Shown here: piece after piece, positions 54,130 through 63,926 of the stretch
How positions within the stretch are numbered: position 1 is the stretch's first letter
Layout: every line of letters starts with the position of its first letter
Assembly (NCBI GenBank): GCA_965223725.1
Contig: CBDCXE010000002.1
Coordinates: forward strand, 248,001-312,000
Length of the DNA stretch: 64,000 nucleotides
Source of the DNA: CBDCXE01 sp965223725 [NCBI: Nitrospinota bacterium]
Lineage (GTDB): Bacteria; Nitrospinota_A; UBA7883
Reading direction: 5' to 3'
Position numbers and translations under genes: made by a program
The notes under the pieces: model-generated
The model's input: only the letters and a program-made list of their open reading frames with translations
Told to the model about the DNA's origin: nothing
Databases searched by the model: none

Positions 54130-55716
54130 TCACATTTTTTCAGCGTATACCCGATAGTCCATGTTTTTGAACAGGTTGTCTCTATCCTCGATTTCTCTTA
54201 GGTAAGTTTCGTTGACGGAGTCGGCGATGATTTCTTCGTATAGCTGGTGGAACCGGTGGATATGCTGCTTTGCCCGCTTCTGGGCGTAATGGCTGGAAGC
54301 GCCGGAGGTCATGATAAACGCCCAGTCGCTGCTTTGCGCCAGCAGCAGCTCCCGCGCCGCCTGATTCAGCGCGCGCAACAGTGTCCCACCCGCCACCGGA
54401 TATCTGTCGGCCAGCTCGGCCATCCGTTCCGACGCTTTATGTACATGCCGGTGCAGCCAGTCATTTTTCTCGTCGATCCACATTTCCGAATAGCCGCGCC
54501 GACCCCAGGATGACGCCGACGGCTCCGCTGTTTCGTTGTCGGGATGACGATCCAGATAGTTCAAGGGGGTGATCAGCTCCAGCTCATCACATTCATCCAC
54601 CGCGCGTATCAGATAGTTCAAAAACTCTGGACCCTCGCTCCACCAATGGCCGAACAGCTCTGCGTCGAAGGGCGACACGATGAGAGGGACGCGATCCATA
54701 TCCAGGCCATCAACCTGCGCCAGCCTGCGCCGGACGAAGTCGTCGGCATGCTCCGCCGCTTTATCCATGGCGGCCGGGTGGTCATAGATATCTTTCTCGT
54801 CGTCGCCGCTGGTGATCTTGTGATATTTGATCCCTGTCATTTTACGATGACCGTTCGGCTGGATGTAGGGGCGGATATAGTCGAGCTCCCGATCGAACCC
54901 AATATCGCGATAGAAATCACGATAGCAAGGGTCGCCCGGATAACCGGTTTTCGAGCTCCAGACTTCCTTGCTCGACTCCATCTCCCTGCCGAAAACAGAG
55001 AGTCCGTTGCGGCATTGCGCCGGCGCGTATACTCCACGTTTCGGCGGTGGGTCGGCGAACAGCAGGCCATGGGCGTCCGCAATAAAGTATCTCAACCCCT
55101 CGTCATGATAGAACTGTTCCAGCCCCTCGAAATACCCCAGCTCCGGCGGCCAGATGCCGGTGGGGTCCCGGTCGAACACGGCCCTGTACTGGTCGCACGC
55201 GATTTTTATCTGGGCGCGGATGGCCCGCCTGTCTATCGCCAGCAGCGGCAGATAGGCGTGGGTGGCGGCGCAGGTGATGATCTCCACCAACCCGCGGTCC
55301 TGCAACGCTTTGAACGCAGAGACCAGATCGCCATCGTATCGCCCTTCATACAACTGCATGGCGGACCTATAGCGCCGGTTATACATGACGGCCAGTTCGT
55401 TTATCTGCGGCGATTTGTCTGTCCGGTCGATCTCTTTTTCCGACAGCTCTATCAGCTTGCCCATGTGCCGGATATAGCGAGCCTGCAATAACGGATCGTT
55501 GAGCATTTCGATCAGCGTGGGGGAGAGGGAGAGGGTCAGTCCGCTGGCGATGCCCTCATCGGCCAGGTTCTCGATCAGGCTGATTACCGGCAGATAGGTC
55601 TCTGTTATAGCTTCATACAGCCAATCCTCCTCCAGCGAGTATTCATGCTCCGGGTGGCGCACGAAGGGCAGATGGGCGTGCAGGATGAGGGAGATGTAAC
55701 CTTTGGCAACAGGCAT
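54130..55716 (-). CDS. GH57 (DUF1957) glycoside hydrolase, likely glucan branching enzyme
   Basis: The 528-residue cytoplasmic protein starts GYISLILHAHLPFVRHPEHE, typical of GH57. The putative nucleophile Glu is in GIWPPELGYFEGLEQF and the acid Asp in IVSPFDAELFGHWWSEGPEF, followed by a DUF1957 domain. The layout matches the branching-enzyme subgroup (such as Thermococcus TK1436) that forms alpha-1,6 branches in glycogen-like glucan. A DUF4912 gene lies 30 bases upstream on the same strand, a pairing I associate with this family. Confidence 0.9.
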   Translation of the reverse strand: MPVAKGYISLILHAHLPFVRHPEHEYSLEEDWLYEAITETYLPVISLIENLADEGIASGLTLSLSPTLIEMLNDPLLQARYIRHMGKLIELSEKEIDRTDKSPQINELAVMYNRRYRSAMQLYEGRYDGDLVSAFKALQDRGLVEIITCAATHAYLPLLAIDRRAIRAQIKIACDQYRAVFDRDPTGIWPPELGYFEGLEQFYHDEGLRYFIADAHGLLFADPPPKRGVYAPAQCRNGLSVFGREMESSKEVWSSKTGYPGDPCYRDFYRDIGFDRELDYIRPYIQPNGHRKMTGIKYHKITSGDDEKDIYDHPAAMDKAAEHADDFVRRRLAQVDGLDMDRVPLIVSPFDAELFGHWWSEGPEFLNYLIRAVDECDELELITPLNYLDRHPDNETAEPSASSWGRRGYSEMWIDEKNDWLHRHVHKASERMAELADRYPVAGGTLLRALNQAARELLLAQSSDWAFIMTSGASSHYAQKRAKQHIHRFHQLYEEIIADSVNETYLREIEDRDNLFKNMDYRVYAEKM

Positions 55717-55746
55717 AACGCGCGCCTTTATAGTTGCAAGCTCAAG

Positions 55747-56766
55747 CTATCGGCGCGAAACCCTGCCGGCGCCGCTCTGGTTCCTTTCATGCCACGGCAG
55801 GTCATGTTCCGACGCGCCCTTCGCCCGCTCCGACAATGCTTGCGCCACGGCCCGTTTTTCATACAGCGATCCATCCTGCCGCTCCGGGCCGGTGGGTGGC
55901 GCGGCCGTTTGCACGGGCGCCTCACCGCCGGTGGTGGTGGCGACGCTGGCCCTTGGGGCGCGGACACGGTTCGATACGGCCACCTGGCCGAACGCTCCGC
56001 TGTCATTGGTGAATCCGATGGCGACCATATACTCGCGGTCATCATGCTCTATGGCCAGGTAATGGCTGTCGGCGGATCGATCTACCGTCGTATCGGTATA
56101 ACCGCGCGCATCGTCACTATACTCCCGGTCGGTCACATCGTAGGCGCGCAATGTCCAGTCGGCGCTGGCGGCGTCCACACCCAGTTCGTCAGCCGTCTCC
56201 CGGACTCGGCGCTCCATCAGCTCCCAATACAGATATATGCAGTATGGGTCCCTGGCGATGGCGACGATTTTATGGTCCCCATAAGACTCCGGAAGTTTTT
56301 GCTCCGCTTCAGGTGATATGGTTGATTCAGTCGCAACGGTTTGTTCATCCGCGGTGAAAAACTTTTTCACACCGCTGGGCGTGATATCCCACTCCCGTTT
56401 TTTTCCGTTGGCTTTGTAGGTAACCACCGGCTCCTTGACCTGGGTCCGCGCGCTCTTTTTGACCGGTTTGACCACACTTTTCGTTTTCACTGGTTTTTTA
56501 CTTTGCGCAGGCTTCGACTTGGCGGTTGATTTTTTCTTCGCCGTTGTTTTCGGCTTAGCTTTTTTGGCCGCTGGTTTGCCTTTGGCTTTCGGTTTTTGTA
56601 TTGCCAAGGTTTTTTTCTTAGCTTTTTTGGCCGCTGGCTTCTTTGCCGTCAAGGCTTCTATTATCTGCGCCTTGGTCATGGCGGTTTTTACTGCGATTTT
56701 CTTCTTTTTGGCAATGCCGAGCAGCTCCGCTTTTTTCAGCTTGGTATAGTCGCTTTTTTTCATCAT
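55747..56766 (-). CDS. DUF4912 protein with Rho_N-like and histone-H1-like N-terminus
   Basis: The 339-residue protein begins with a helical Rho_N/SAP-like motif (KKSDYTKLKKAELLGIAKKK) and a long Lys/Ala/Pro-rich basic stretch (about residues 44-115). A DUF4912 domain follows (about 155-280, with IARDPYCIYLYWELMERRV and the metal-like tail). The last 50 residues are disordered. DUF4912 proteins often accompany GH57 branching enzymes and are of unclear function. The basic part would bind nucleic acid or other polyanions (inference). Confidence 0.85.
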   Translation of the reverse strand: MMKKSDYTKLKKAELLGIAKKKKIAVKTAMTKAQIIEALTAKKPAAKKAKKKTLAIQKPKAKGKPAAKKAKPKTTAKKKSTAKSKPAQSKKPVKTKSVVKPVKKSARTQVKEPVVTYKANGKKREWDITPSGVKKFFTADEQTVATESTISPEAEQKLPESYGDHKIVAIARDPYCIYLYWELMERRVRETADELGVDAASADWTLRAYDVTDREYSDDARGYTDTTVDRSADSHYLAIEHDDREYMVAIGFTNDSGAFGQVAVSNRVRAPRASVATTTGGEAPVQTAAPPTGPERQDGSLYEKRAVAQALSERAKGASEHDLPWHERNQSGAGRVSRR

Positions 56767-56784
56767 CTCCTCTTCGATATCAGC

Positions 56785-57378
56785 TTATATCACAGTATGC
56801 CACAGTTCGATCACCGCTGACCTGGTATCCTCCTGCGAGCCAGAGTTATCGATAATATAATCAGCCATTTGCGTCTTTTTCGACAACGGCCACTGGGCGG
56901 CGATCCGCTCCTCTATCTCGTTTTGCGCCAGGTCGCCACGCCCCAGCGCCCTCTCCATCTGGGTCTCCGGATCGCAATATACCACGATGGTTTTATCCAT
57001 CCGCTTATGCAAGCCAGACTCGAACAGCACCGCCGCGTCCACTATCACTATGGCCCCAGGGTCGGTCGAGAAGATTTTATTCGCCCGATCCATCACAACA
57101 TCTTCGATTATCGGGTGCAGTATACCCTCCAGCGTCACACGCTTTTCTGGCGACGCGAACACGATTTTGGCCAGCGCCTTCCGGTCCAGGGTTCCATCGC
57201 TGTCCAGTATTTTCCGTCCAAATTTAGCGGCCACCTTCTTTAGCCCCGCCTCACCCGGCTCCACCACTTCGCGGGCAACGATGTCGCAATCGATTATATG
57301 CGCCCCCAGCTCCGCCAATATTGACGATACCAGGCTTTTGCCCGTGCCCAGCCCTCCGGTGAGTCCAATTATCGGCAT
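56785..57378 (-). CDS. coaE: Dephospho-CoA kinase
   Basis: The 197-residue protein has the P-loop GLTGGLGTGKSLVSSILAE, the DADVIARE-like block IIDCDIVAREVVEPGE and VDAAVLFESGLH. It catalyses the last step of coenzyme A synthesis. It overlaps maf by 10 bases and lies 18 bases before the DUF4912 gene, so the run maf-coaE-DUF4912-GH57 may be one transcript. Confidence 0.95.
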   Translation of the reverse strand: MPIIGLTGGLGTGKSLVSSILAELGAHIIDCDIVAREVVEPGEAGLKKVAAKFGRKILDSDGTLDRKALAKIVFASPEKRVTLEGILHPIIEDVVMDRANKIFSTDPGAIVIVDAAVLFESGLHKRMDKTIVVYCDPETQMERALGRGDLAQNEIEERIAAQWPLSKKTQMADYIIDNSGSQEDTRSAVIELWHTVI

Positions 57379-57965
57379 GAATGTAAAAAACCTTTCGGCA
57401 GTTCATACCCCAGGTTGGTCAGCGCCGCGGTCAACGCCTCCATCGGCAGGCCTATTATGTTCGTTTTGCTGCCGGAATAGCCCTCCACCCAGACCCCGGC
57501 GGCGCCTTGTATGGCATACCCGCCCGCCTTGTCCATCGGCTCTTCGGTCTGTATATAATCCTCTATCCAATCATCCGGGATATTATTTAGGCGTACGGTG
57601 GATATGCCCGCTTCTGTATAGCGAACCCCCTTGTCCAGATGAGCGACCGCGAACCCGGTGATGACCATATGCCGCCGCCCCGACAACCGGCCCAGCATAT
57701 CGCGCGCCTGCCCTCGGTCGGCTGGTTTGCCGATCACTTCATCATCCAGTATAACTATGGTATCCGCGCCGATCACCAGCTGATCTGGATAGATTTCCGC
57801 CACCGCCGAGGCTTTGCGCAGGGCCACCGCTTTTGCGTTATCTTCATGTGTCAACGAGCTGTCGAACGTCTCGTCCACATGGGATGGGTGTACCAGAAAA
57901 TCGATCCCTGTCGCCGACAGCAATTCAGCCCGGCGGGGGGATGATGAGGCCAGGATCAAACGCAT
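57369..57965 (-). CDS. maf: Maf family nucleotide pyrophosphatase
   Basis: The 198-residue protein starts MRLILASSSPRRAELL, the Maf signature, with the catalytic block VIGADTIVILDDEVIGKP and ISGRRHMVITGFAV-like region. Members hydrolyse dTTP, UTP or modified nucleotides as house-cleaning enzymes and affect septum formation. It overlaps coaE by 10 bases. Confidence 0.95.
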   Translation of the reverse strand: MRLILASSSPRRAELLSATGIDFLVHPSHVDETFDSSLTHEDNAKAVALRKASAVAEIYPDQLVIGADTIVILDDEVIGKPADRGQARDMLGRLSGRRHMVITGFAVAHLDKGVRYTEAGISTVRLNNIPDDWIEDYIQTEEPMDKAGGYAIQGAAGVWVEGYSGSKTNIIGLPMEALTAALTNLGYELPKGFLHSCR

Positions 57966-58007
57966 TGTCCCCTGGCCGTTTTATGGAGAGACATACCGGT
58001 GGCTATT

Positions 58008-58556
58008 TCAATAAGCAGAAGATTTGGGGTTGTAGAAAGTGACCTCGGAGCGGCCCAGCAGTCCATCTTTGCCATAGGTCTCGAACATGCTGACTATGGA
58101 ATCGGAGCTTATAAACCATTTGATAGAAATTTTTCCGTTCTCTTCCTCCTGCGTGAACTGCACACTGGAGCCAGACACAGTACCCTTCGGAAATTCTGCC
58201 AGCGGCCTGTCGTTGCTGTCATATATGCCCAGCCCGGCGGTGGAGCCGGATATGGCCAGGACCACGATCACACCTGGTTCTTTATCATCCTTATCCAGAT
58301 AATTGCTGAACCGATAGCTGTTCAGCTCCTTGCGCGAGCGGATATCCACCACGCTGCGGAACTTTTTTTCCCAAACTTTTGGTGTGGGCGCCCTGGTGTA
58401 AAACACCGAGTGGGCATTAAAAGTTTTTGTATAGCTGGCGCCTTGTTTGGGTGAATTATCTTTATTCACCGACTTTGTAGATGCGCAACCTGCCATCAGC
58501 ACCAGCGTCAGCGCCAGGGCCAACGACTTATAAACAGTCATATCCAAATCAACCAT
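58008..58556 (-). CDS. Hypothetical lipoprotein
   Basis: The 182-residue protein has a lipobox LMAGC (Cys about residue 24). The mature part is beta-rich with VWEKKFRSVVDIRSRKELNSY and FETYGKDGLLGRSEVTFYN. ATG 58541 is an alternative start; neither has a clear ribosome binding site. No family recognised. It lies between priA and maf on the same strand, 42 bases before maf. Confidence 0.7.
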   Translation of the reverse strand: MVDLDMTVYKSLALALTLVLMAGCASTKSVNKDNSPKQGASYTKTFNAHSVFYTRAPTPKVWEKKFRSVVDIRSRKELNSYRFSNYLDKDDKEPGVIVVLAISGSTAGLGIYDSNDRPLAEFPKGTVSGSSVQFTQEEENGKISIKWFISSDSIVSMFETYGKDGLLGRSEVTFYNPKSSAY

Positions 58557-58604
58557 CCGTATAAAAATTCAAGCGGCATTTTAGCACAGAATACAGCGCA
58601 AGGC

Positions 58605-60806
58605 TCACATCACATCCACCGGGTCCACATCCACAGATATCCGGACCGCGCCGCCCCCGCCGCCCTGGATCAGCTCCGCCCGCGATAAAAACTGCCTGAT
58701 GCCCTTCGAAAGGCTTACCGGGTCGGGCGCTTTTATCAATATCCGCCAGCGGTACCGGTTGCGCGCCTTGAACACCACCGCCTCCACCGGGCCGAAAACT
58801 TCTACCCTTTTGTTGTTGGCCTGCACATGTTTAATGGCCTGCGCCACCTTTTCAACAAAGCGCTCCCCTCCGGTTTTCGAACCAGAGTCTATCCGGATCA
58901 AGGCCAGCCGTTTAAAGGGCGGATAACCGGCCAGCTCCCTGACCTTTATCTCTGTATTGTAAAACGATTTATAGTCATGCTGTATCGCTGTCTCAACACT
59001 GTGGTGGTTGCTGCTGTGGGTCTGGACCATTACCAGCCCACCCTTGTCGCCCCGGCCGGCGCGCCCGGCGCTTTGCGTTATCTGCTGAAAGGTCCTCTCG
59101 CCTGCGCGGAAATCGGGTATGTGCAAGGCGTCATCGGCGCTGATCACGCCGACGAAGGTGATGCCTGGGTAGTCGTGCCCTTTGGTGATCATCTGCGTGC
59201 CGACCAGGATATCGGTCCCGCCGGTCTCCATCCCATCCAGTATCCTTCTGGACGAGTCCCGCTTTGCCGTGGTGTCCCGGTCCATCCGGACAACCTTGGC
59301 CGATGGAAACAGCTGGGACAGCTCGCCGGCCACACTCTGTGTGCCTGTCCCGCCCTCATACAGCTCCCCCTCAGCGCATTCAGGGCATTTATCGGGGGCC
59401 GGCTCTCGATATCCGCAGGTATGGCATTTCAGCGCGGCGCTGTCGGAATGGTACACCAGGCTCAACGAGCAGTTCCTGCATTCATACACATGGCCGCATC
59501 GCTGGCACTGGATATAGCGCGCCGACCCCCGCCGGTTCAGGAATATCAGCGACTGCTCTTTCTTTTCCAGCCGCGCCTCGATCTCCTCCATCAACCGCGC
59601 GCCCAGTTTGCTGTTCGGTTCCGGGGTTTCGATCTCCACCCTCGGCATCTCCCGCTTTTCGATCCGTTCGGTCAACTCTATCAGCCGGTATTTGCCGGTC
59701 ACCGCGTTGTGATAGCTCTCCATCGCCGGGGTGGCGGAGCCGAGCAGAACCGGAACATTTTCCAGCGACCCCCTCATCACCGCCAGATCGCGGCCATGAT
59801 ACCTGGGCGCTTCCTCCTGCTTATAGGCCGGATCGTGCTCCTCATCCACAATGATCAGCCCCAGGTCGTCCAACGGCGCGAACAGGGCCGACCGGGCGCC
59901 CACCACCACCCTCGCCTCGCCGCTGCGGATTTTCTCCCACCGGATGGCCCGCTCCCGCGGTTTCAGGTCGGAATGGATGACTGTCACTTCGGCGTCCAGC
60001 CGCTTTTCGAGCCGCTCCGCCAGCAGGTTGCACAGCGCGATCTCCGGCGCCAGCGCCAGCACAGATTTGCCGTTGTCGAAAACTTTTCGGGCCAGGCTCG
60101 CGTATATCTCCGTTTTGCCGGAGCCGGTGACGCCATGGATCAGGCTCACCTGGAAGCTGTCCTTATCGATATCATCGGCGACCATACGCTCCGCCGCTTT
60201 CTGTTGATCGGTCAGTTTTACCCGGGCCGGTTTTGTGATCGCTTTCTCATCAGTATCGATCTTTCGTTTAGAAATCAGCCTCCACGCCTGTCGCCGGTTG
60301 GTGAAGTTTTTAACCGTTTGGCCCGCCAGGACCTGCTTTAGTTTCGTCACTGTGATTCCCAGATCCTTGGCCAGCAGGTCCAGCTTCCGCATTCCGCCTT
60401 TCCCTTGCAGCGCATCATAGATATCCTGCGCCATTTTCGACCTGGTGTTTGGTGGTTCGGCGCCGGTCAGCTCCACGATATTTTCCAGCTTGCCATCGTC
60501 CCGCGGCAGGATAAGGGCCGCCACCGCGCCGGGCGGGGCGAAGTAGTATTCGGCGGTCCATAACGCAAGTTTTATCATTTTGTCCGAAACCACCGGCTCC
60601 GGGTCTATGACTTGCAAGATTGGTTTTGTGTCGATATCGGAGGTTTCGGTTCGGGCGACGATCAAGCCGATCAGCTTTTTGGCGCCAAAGGGAACCAGCG
60701 CGCGCTTGCCCGGGGTTGCGTCCGCGCTCAAAAGATCCGGCGCGTGATAGGTGAACAGGGAGCGAACCGGCCTGGGGACGATAACCTGCGCGTACGGTTT
60801 GCTCAA
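58605..60806 (-). CDS. priA: Primosomal protein N' (replication restart helicase)
   Basis: The 733-residue protein is full length for PriA: N-terminal DNA-binding domain, Walker A HGVTGSGKTEIYASL (about residues 227-241), Walker B LIIVDEEHDPAYKQEE, and eight zinc-binding Cys in CQRCGHVYECRNC and CHTCGY...CPEC (about 425-470). It reloads the replisome at stalled forks. It is divergent from thrC. Confidence 0.97.
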   Translation of the reverse strand: MSKPYAQVIVPRPVRSLFTYHAPDLLSADATPGKRALVPFGAKKLIGLIVARTETSDIDTKPILQVIDPEPVVSDKMIKLALWTAEYYFAPPGAVAALILPRDDGKLENIVELTGAEPPNTRSKMAQDIYDALQGKGGMRKLDLLAKDLGITVTKLKQVLAGQTVKNFTNRRQAWRLISKRKIDTDEKAITKPARVKLTDQQKAAERMVADDIDKDSFQVSLIHGVTGSGKTEIYASLARKVFDNGKSVLALAPEIALCNLLAERLEKRLDAEVTVIHSDLKPRERAIRWEKIRSGEARVVVGARSALFAPLDDLGLIIVDEEHDPAYKQEEAPRYHGRDLAVMRGSLENVPVLLGSATPAMESYHNAVTGKYRLIELTERIEKREMPRVEIETPEPNSKLGARLMEEIEARLEKKEQSLIFLNRRGSARYIQCQRCGHVYECRNCSLSLVYHSDSAALKCHTCGYREPAPDKCPECAEGELYEGGTGTQSVAGELSQLFPSAKVVRMDRDTTAKRDSSRRILDGMETGGTDILVGTQMITKGHDYPGITFVGVISADDALHIPDFRAGERTFQQITQSAGRAGRGDKGGLVMVQTHSSNHHSVETAIQHDYKSFYNTEIKVRELAGYPPFKRLALIRIDSGSKTGGERFVEKVAQAIKHVQANNKRVEVFGPVEAVVFKARNRYRWRILIKAPDPVSLSKGIRQFLSRAELIQGGGGGAVRISVDVDPVDVM

Positions 60807-60859
60807 TACTATGGCTCCAATTTATAGTGGCCCAAGGGCCGGGGCGCCCGGGGCGCAAA

Positions 60860-60887
60860 TTGACAAGGCAACAATTTAATATATAAT
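60860..60887 (+). promoter_or_regulatory. Consensus sigma-70 promoter of thrC with inverted repeat
   Basis: TTGACA (60860-60865) and TATAAT (60882-60887) are both perfect, spaced 16 bases. An inverted repeat CAACAATT (60869-60876) / AATTGTTG (60890-60897) spans the -10 box and may be an operator. The thrC GTG at 60939 is about 45 bases downstream. Confidence 0.75.
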
Positions 60888-60938
60888 TCAATTGTTGTCA
60901 GAAGAAATTTTCGCATACCTATAATTCGAAGGTCCAAA

Positions 60939-62270
60939 GTGGCATATAACGCCTGGTTTGAGTGCTTTAATAGCGAATGTGGTGAACGGTACGACCTCAC
61001 CGAGATAATCTATAACTGCCGTAAATGCGGGTCGCTGTTGCAGGTGGCCCACGATTATGACGAGTTTACCAAAACCTCCGCCGACGAATGGAAAACTATT
61101 TTCCGGGACCGGCAGCGGCGCAGCGTCTGGCCCTACGGCTCCGGCGTGTGGAAAATGAAAGAATGGGTGCTGCCGAACATCGAGGACGACAACATCGTCT
61201 CCATGTACGAGGGCGAATCGAACCTGTTCTGGGCCAGCCGGCTGGGACGGGAGGTGGGCGTCGAGGACCTATGGATAAAACTGTGCGGCAACAGCCATAC
61301 CGGCTCGTTCAAGGACCTGGGGATGACGGTATTGGTCTCCATGGTCAAGCAGATGAAATCGCAAGGCAAAAACATCCGCGCCGTGGCGTGCGCCTCCACC
61401 GGCGACACTTCGGCGGCGCTGGCGGCCTATTGCGCGGCGGCGGAGATCCAGTCGGTGGTGTTCCTGCCGAAGAACAAGGTCTCGCCGGAGCAGCTTATAC
61501 AGCCGATAGCCAACGGCGCGCTGGTGCTGGCCATCGATTCTGATTTTGACGGGTGCATGAAAATCGTCCAGGAGGTAACCCAGGACGAGACCATATACCT
61601 GGCCAACTCCAAAAACTCGTTACGCATCGAAGGGCAGAAGACCGTGGCGGTGGAGATGGTCCAGCAGTTCGACTGGGAGGCGCCGGATGTGGTGGTGATC
61701 CCCGGCGGCAACCTGGGCAATGTGTCGGCGCTGGGCAAAGGGTTCTTGCTGATGGAGCGGGTGGGGATAATAAACAAGCGCCCCAGGATCGTCTGCGCCC
61801 AGGCAGAGAAGGCCAACCCGCTGTACCGCTATTACCAGGCGGGCTATAAAGACTATGGCCCTATCCAGGCTGACCCCACATACGCCAGCGCCATACAGAT
61901 CGGCGATCCGGTCTCTCTGGAAAAGGCGGTGAGCATACTGAAAAAATTCAACGGAATAGTGGAGCAGGCGACCGAGCAGGAGCTGGCCGACGCGTGCGCC
62001 CGGGGTGACATGACCGGGATGTACACCTGCCCGCACACCGGTGTGGCATTGGCGGCGCTGTTCAAGCTGATCGACAAAGGTGAAATAAAATCGAGCGACA
62101 AGGTGGTGGTGGTCTCCACCGCGCATGGCTTGAAGTTTTCCAACTTCAAGCTCGACTACCATAAAGGCTCGTTGCAGGATATAAACAATAAATACGCAAA
62201 CATGCCGATCGAGCTGCCAGCCGATACCGCCGCTGTGTTAAAAGCGATCGACCAACGTATCAGCGGCTAG
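60939..62270 (+). CDS. thrC: Threonine synthase
   Basis: The 443-residue protein starts at GTG 60939, six bases after AAGG. The N-terminus has a zinc-ribbon-like [23 protein letters not shown] split pattern. The PLP-binding Lys is in [16 protein letters not shown] (about residue 128), with phosphate loop [16 protein letters not shown]. It converts O-phosphohomoserine to threonine. Other threonine genes are not adjacent. Confidence 0.95.
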   Translation: MAYNAWFECFNSECGERYDLTEIIYNCRKCGSLLQVAHDYDEFTKTSADEWKTIFRDRQRRSVWPYGSGVWKMKEWVLPNIEDDNIVSMYEGESNLFWASRLGREVGVEDLWIKLCGNSHTGSFKDLGMTVLVSMVKQMKSQGKNIRAVACASTGDTSAALAAYCAAAEIQSVVFLPKNKVSPEQLIQPIANGALVLAIDSDFDGCMKIVQEVTQDETIYLANSKNSLRIEGQKTVAVEMVQQFDWEAPDVVVIPGGNLGNVSALGKGFLLMERVGIINKRPRIVCAQAEKANPLYRYYQAGYKDYGPIQADPTYASAIQIGDPVSLEKAVSILKKFNGIVEQATEQELADACARGDMTGMYTCPHTGVALAALFKLIDKGEIKSSDKVVVVSTAHGLKFSNFKLDYHKGSLQDINNKYANMPIELPADTAAVLKAIDQRISG

Positions 62271-62291
62271 ACCTGAATCGCAATTAAATTT

Positions 62292-63089
62292 ATGGAGTAT
62301 CAAATGACCCTTTACAAAATAAGAACAGAATTTACATTAATCGCCATTGCGGTTCTATTAATCGTGGCGGCTCCCTCATATGCGGGGGTGGAGATGGAGC
62401 GGAGTGATGGTGGGAAAATGTATTTCTCGAAAGGTTTGGTTAAGCATGTCCAGCCCTCCATGGAGCAGGGGATATGGCACCTGATGGACGCTGACAAAGG
62501 CTTGTTTTATATGATCAGCGATGATAAGAAAGCTTATACCAGCACCACCCCGCAAGAGTTTTGCGACCAGTTCACCGCGATGTTGGGCGGTATGATGGAG
62601 CAGATGATGAAAAACCTGCCGGAAGAACAGAGAAAGCAGATGGAAGAAGCGAGGAAAGCCAGCCCAAAAGTTGATGTAGAGGTGAAAAGCAAAGGCGCCG
62701 GCGGATCGGTCGCCGGGTATGATACGGAAAAGTTCGAGATATCATCCAACGGCGCCATCTATGGAAACGCCTGGATAACCAGAGATGATTCTTTATTAGA
62801 CGAGTTTGGTGACAGCAGGGTAAAACTTGCCGGCATGATCGACAAGGCCACCGGTTGCCTGAGCAAAATGACCCGGGGCAGGCTGGGTGAGCCGGACATA
62901 GCGGCGTCGAGGGCGTATACATCTTTGTTGGATGAAGGGTTGATCATGAAAGAGGTTCATAAAGGGAAAACCCGGTATGAGGTAAAGAAGATCGAGAGAA
63001 AAGAACTCCCGGATTCTATGTTTCAGGTGCCTGATGGGTATAGAAAGGTGCCGTTTACCACGCTGCTGGGCATACCGGTTATGCAGTAA
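62292..63089 (+). CDS. Secreted DUF4412-like protein
   Basis: The 265-residue protein has a signal peptide ending APSYA. The pattern (VEMERSDGGKMYFSKGLVKH, then WHLMDADKGLFYMISDDKKAY, then GYDTEKFEISSNGAIYGNAWI) fits DUF4412-type proteins, whose role is unknown. A Met-rich segment (LGGMMEQMMKNLPEE) lies in the middle. The C-terminal third repeats the charge pattern of the family. It follows thrC by 21 bases but is probably unrelated. Confidence 0.7.
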   Translation: MEYQMTLYKIRTEFTLIAIAVLLIVAAPSYAGVEMERSDGGKMYFSKGLVKHVQPSMEQGIWHLMDADKGLFYMISDDKKAYTSTTPQEFCDQFTAMLGGMMEQMMKNLPEEQRKQMEEARKASPKVDVEVKSKGAGGSVAGYDTEKFEISSNGAIYGNAWITRDDSLLDEFGDSRVKLAGMIDKATGCLSKMTRGRLGEPDIAASRAYTSLLDEGLIMKEVHKGKTRYEVKKIERKELPDSMFQVPDGYRKVPFTTLLGIPVMQ

Positions 63090-63119
63090 GGGGCCGTCGC
63101 CAGGCAATCCGGCCCCGGT

Positions 63120-63926
63120 CTATTTAAGGCTTTTCAACCTTTGGCTGGCGAATTTTTTGGCGGCCAGCGCATTGGTTTTTATAAAGTCGCTGACTTCCTG
63201 ATGGTCCCGGGACGCGGCTATTATCGCATCGAGCGAGCGGATCGTCTCCTTCAGCGCGTCGCGGGACTGGATCTTGCCAAACTGCCCGGCGCCAGTGACC
63301 GGGTCATCCAGGTCCACCCCGGACAATTGCAGGACTTTCTGCTTTTCGTATGACAGGTCGAACCGGTCTCTGGATGGCACCTTTACCACTATCACCTTCG
63401 GCGGCGGCATTTTCGGGATATCGACTTTGATCTCCTGTACCGGCGCAGGCCCAGTCTCTTCACCTGTGGCTGCTTCCGGCTTCTTCTCGGCGATTTTCAA
63501 TATTGCTTCGGTCTGCTTTTGCAGGGCGGTTACAAGCGATCGGTTGGTTTTGTTTATACTATCCAGCATGGCGACGATCTTCACGTTTTGATCATTGTTG
63601 GGCCTGGGTTGTTTCGCTACAACCGCTGGCTCTTTGTCCGGCAGTTTGACAGGCTCCGTTACCACAGTTTCCTGGTCACCGGCGCCTCCTGGATATAGCT
63701 CCATAACGGTAAGCGCAAGCAAGGTCGCAAATGGCGCAGCCAATACAATCGCCAGAAACAGTTTTAAATAAGAGATGCTACCATTAACAGCAGGGCGTCT
63801 GCTTTCATCCGTTTTTTCACCATCATCGTTGTCGGTTTCGCGCCGTCCATAGATAATAGCGCGATCGTCGTCGTCCAGCGGCAGATTAACCCGAACCCGC
63901 GGGGAAGTTTCTTCACCATCCATCAA
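63120..63926 (-). CDS. Hypothetical single-pass membrane protein
   Basis: The 268-residue protein has an acidic cytoplasmic head (about 1-50), one membrane helix (about 53-75, YLKLFLAIVLAAPFATLLALT), then a Pro/Lys/Glu-rich periplasmic part with a helix IVAMLDSINKTNRSLVTALQ and a C-terminal helical segment. No family recognised. It is convergent with the DUF4412-like gene. A ribosome binding site is not obvious before ATG 63926. Confidence 0.7.
   Translation of the reverse strand: MMDGEETSPRVRVNLPLDDDDRAIIYGRRETDNDDGEKTDESRRPAVNGSISYLKLFLAIVLAAPFATLLALTVMELYPGGAGDQETVVTEPVKLPDKEPAVVAKQPRPNNDQNVKIVAMLDSINKTNRSLVTALQKQTEAILKIAEKKPEAATGEETGPAPVQEIKVDIPKMPPPKVIVVKVPSRDRFDLSYEKQKVLQLSGVDLDDPVTGAGQFGKIQSRDALKETIRSLDAIIAASRDHQEVSDFIKTNALAAKKFASQRLKSLK

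Noticed and set aside
58827-60341. Open frame of 504 codons on the plus strand opposite priA
   Set aside because: It is antisense to a well-conserved gene, arises from GC-rich codon bias, and shows no recognisable family or ribosome binding site.
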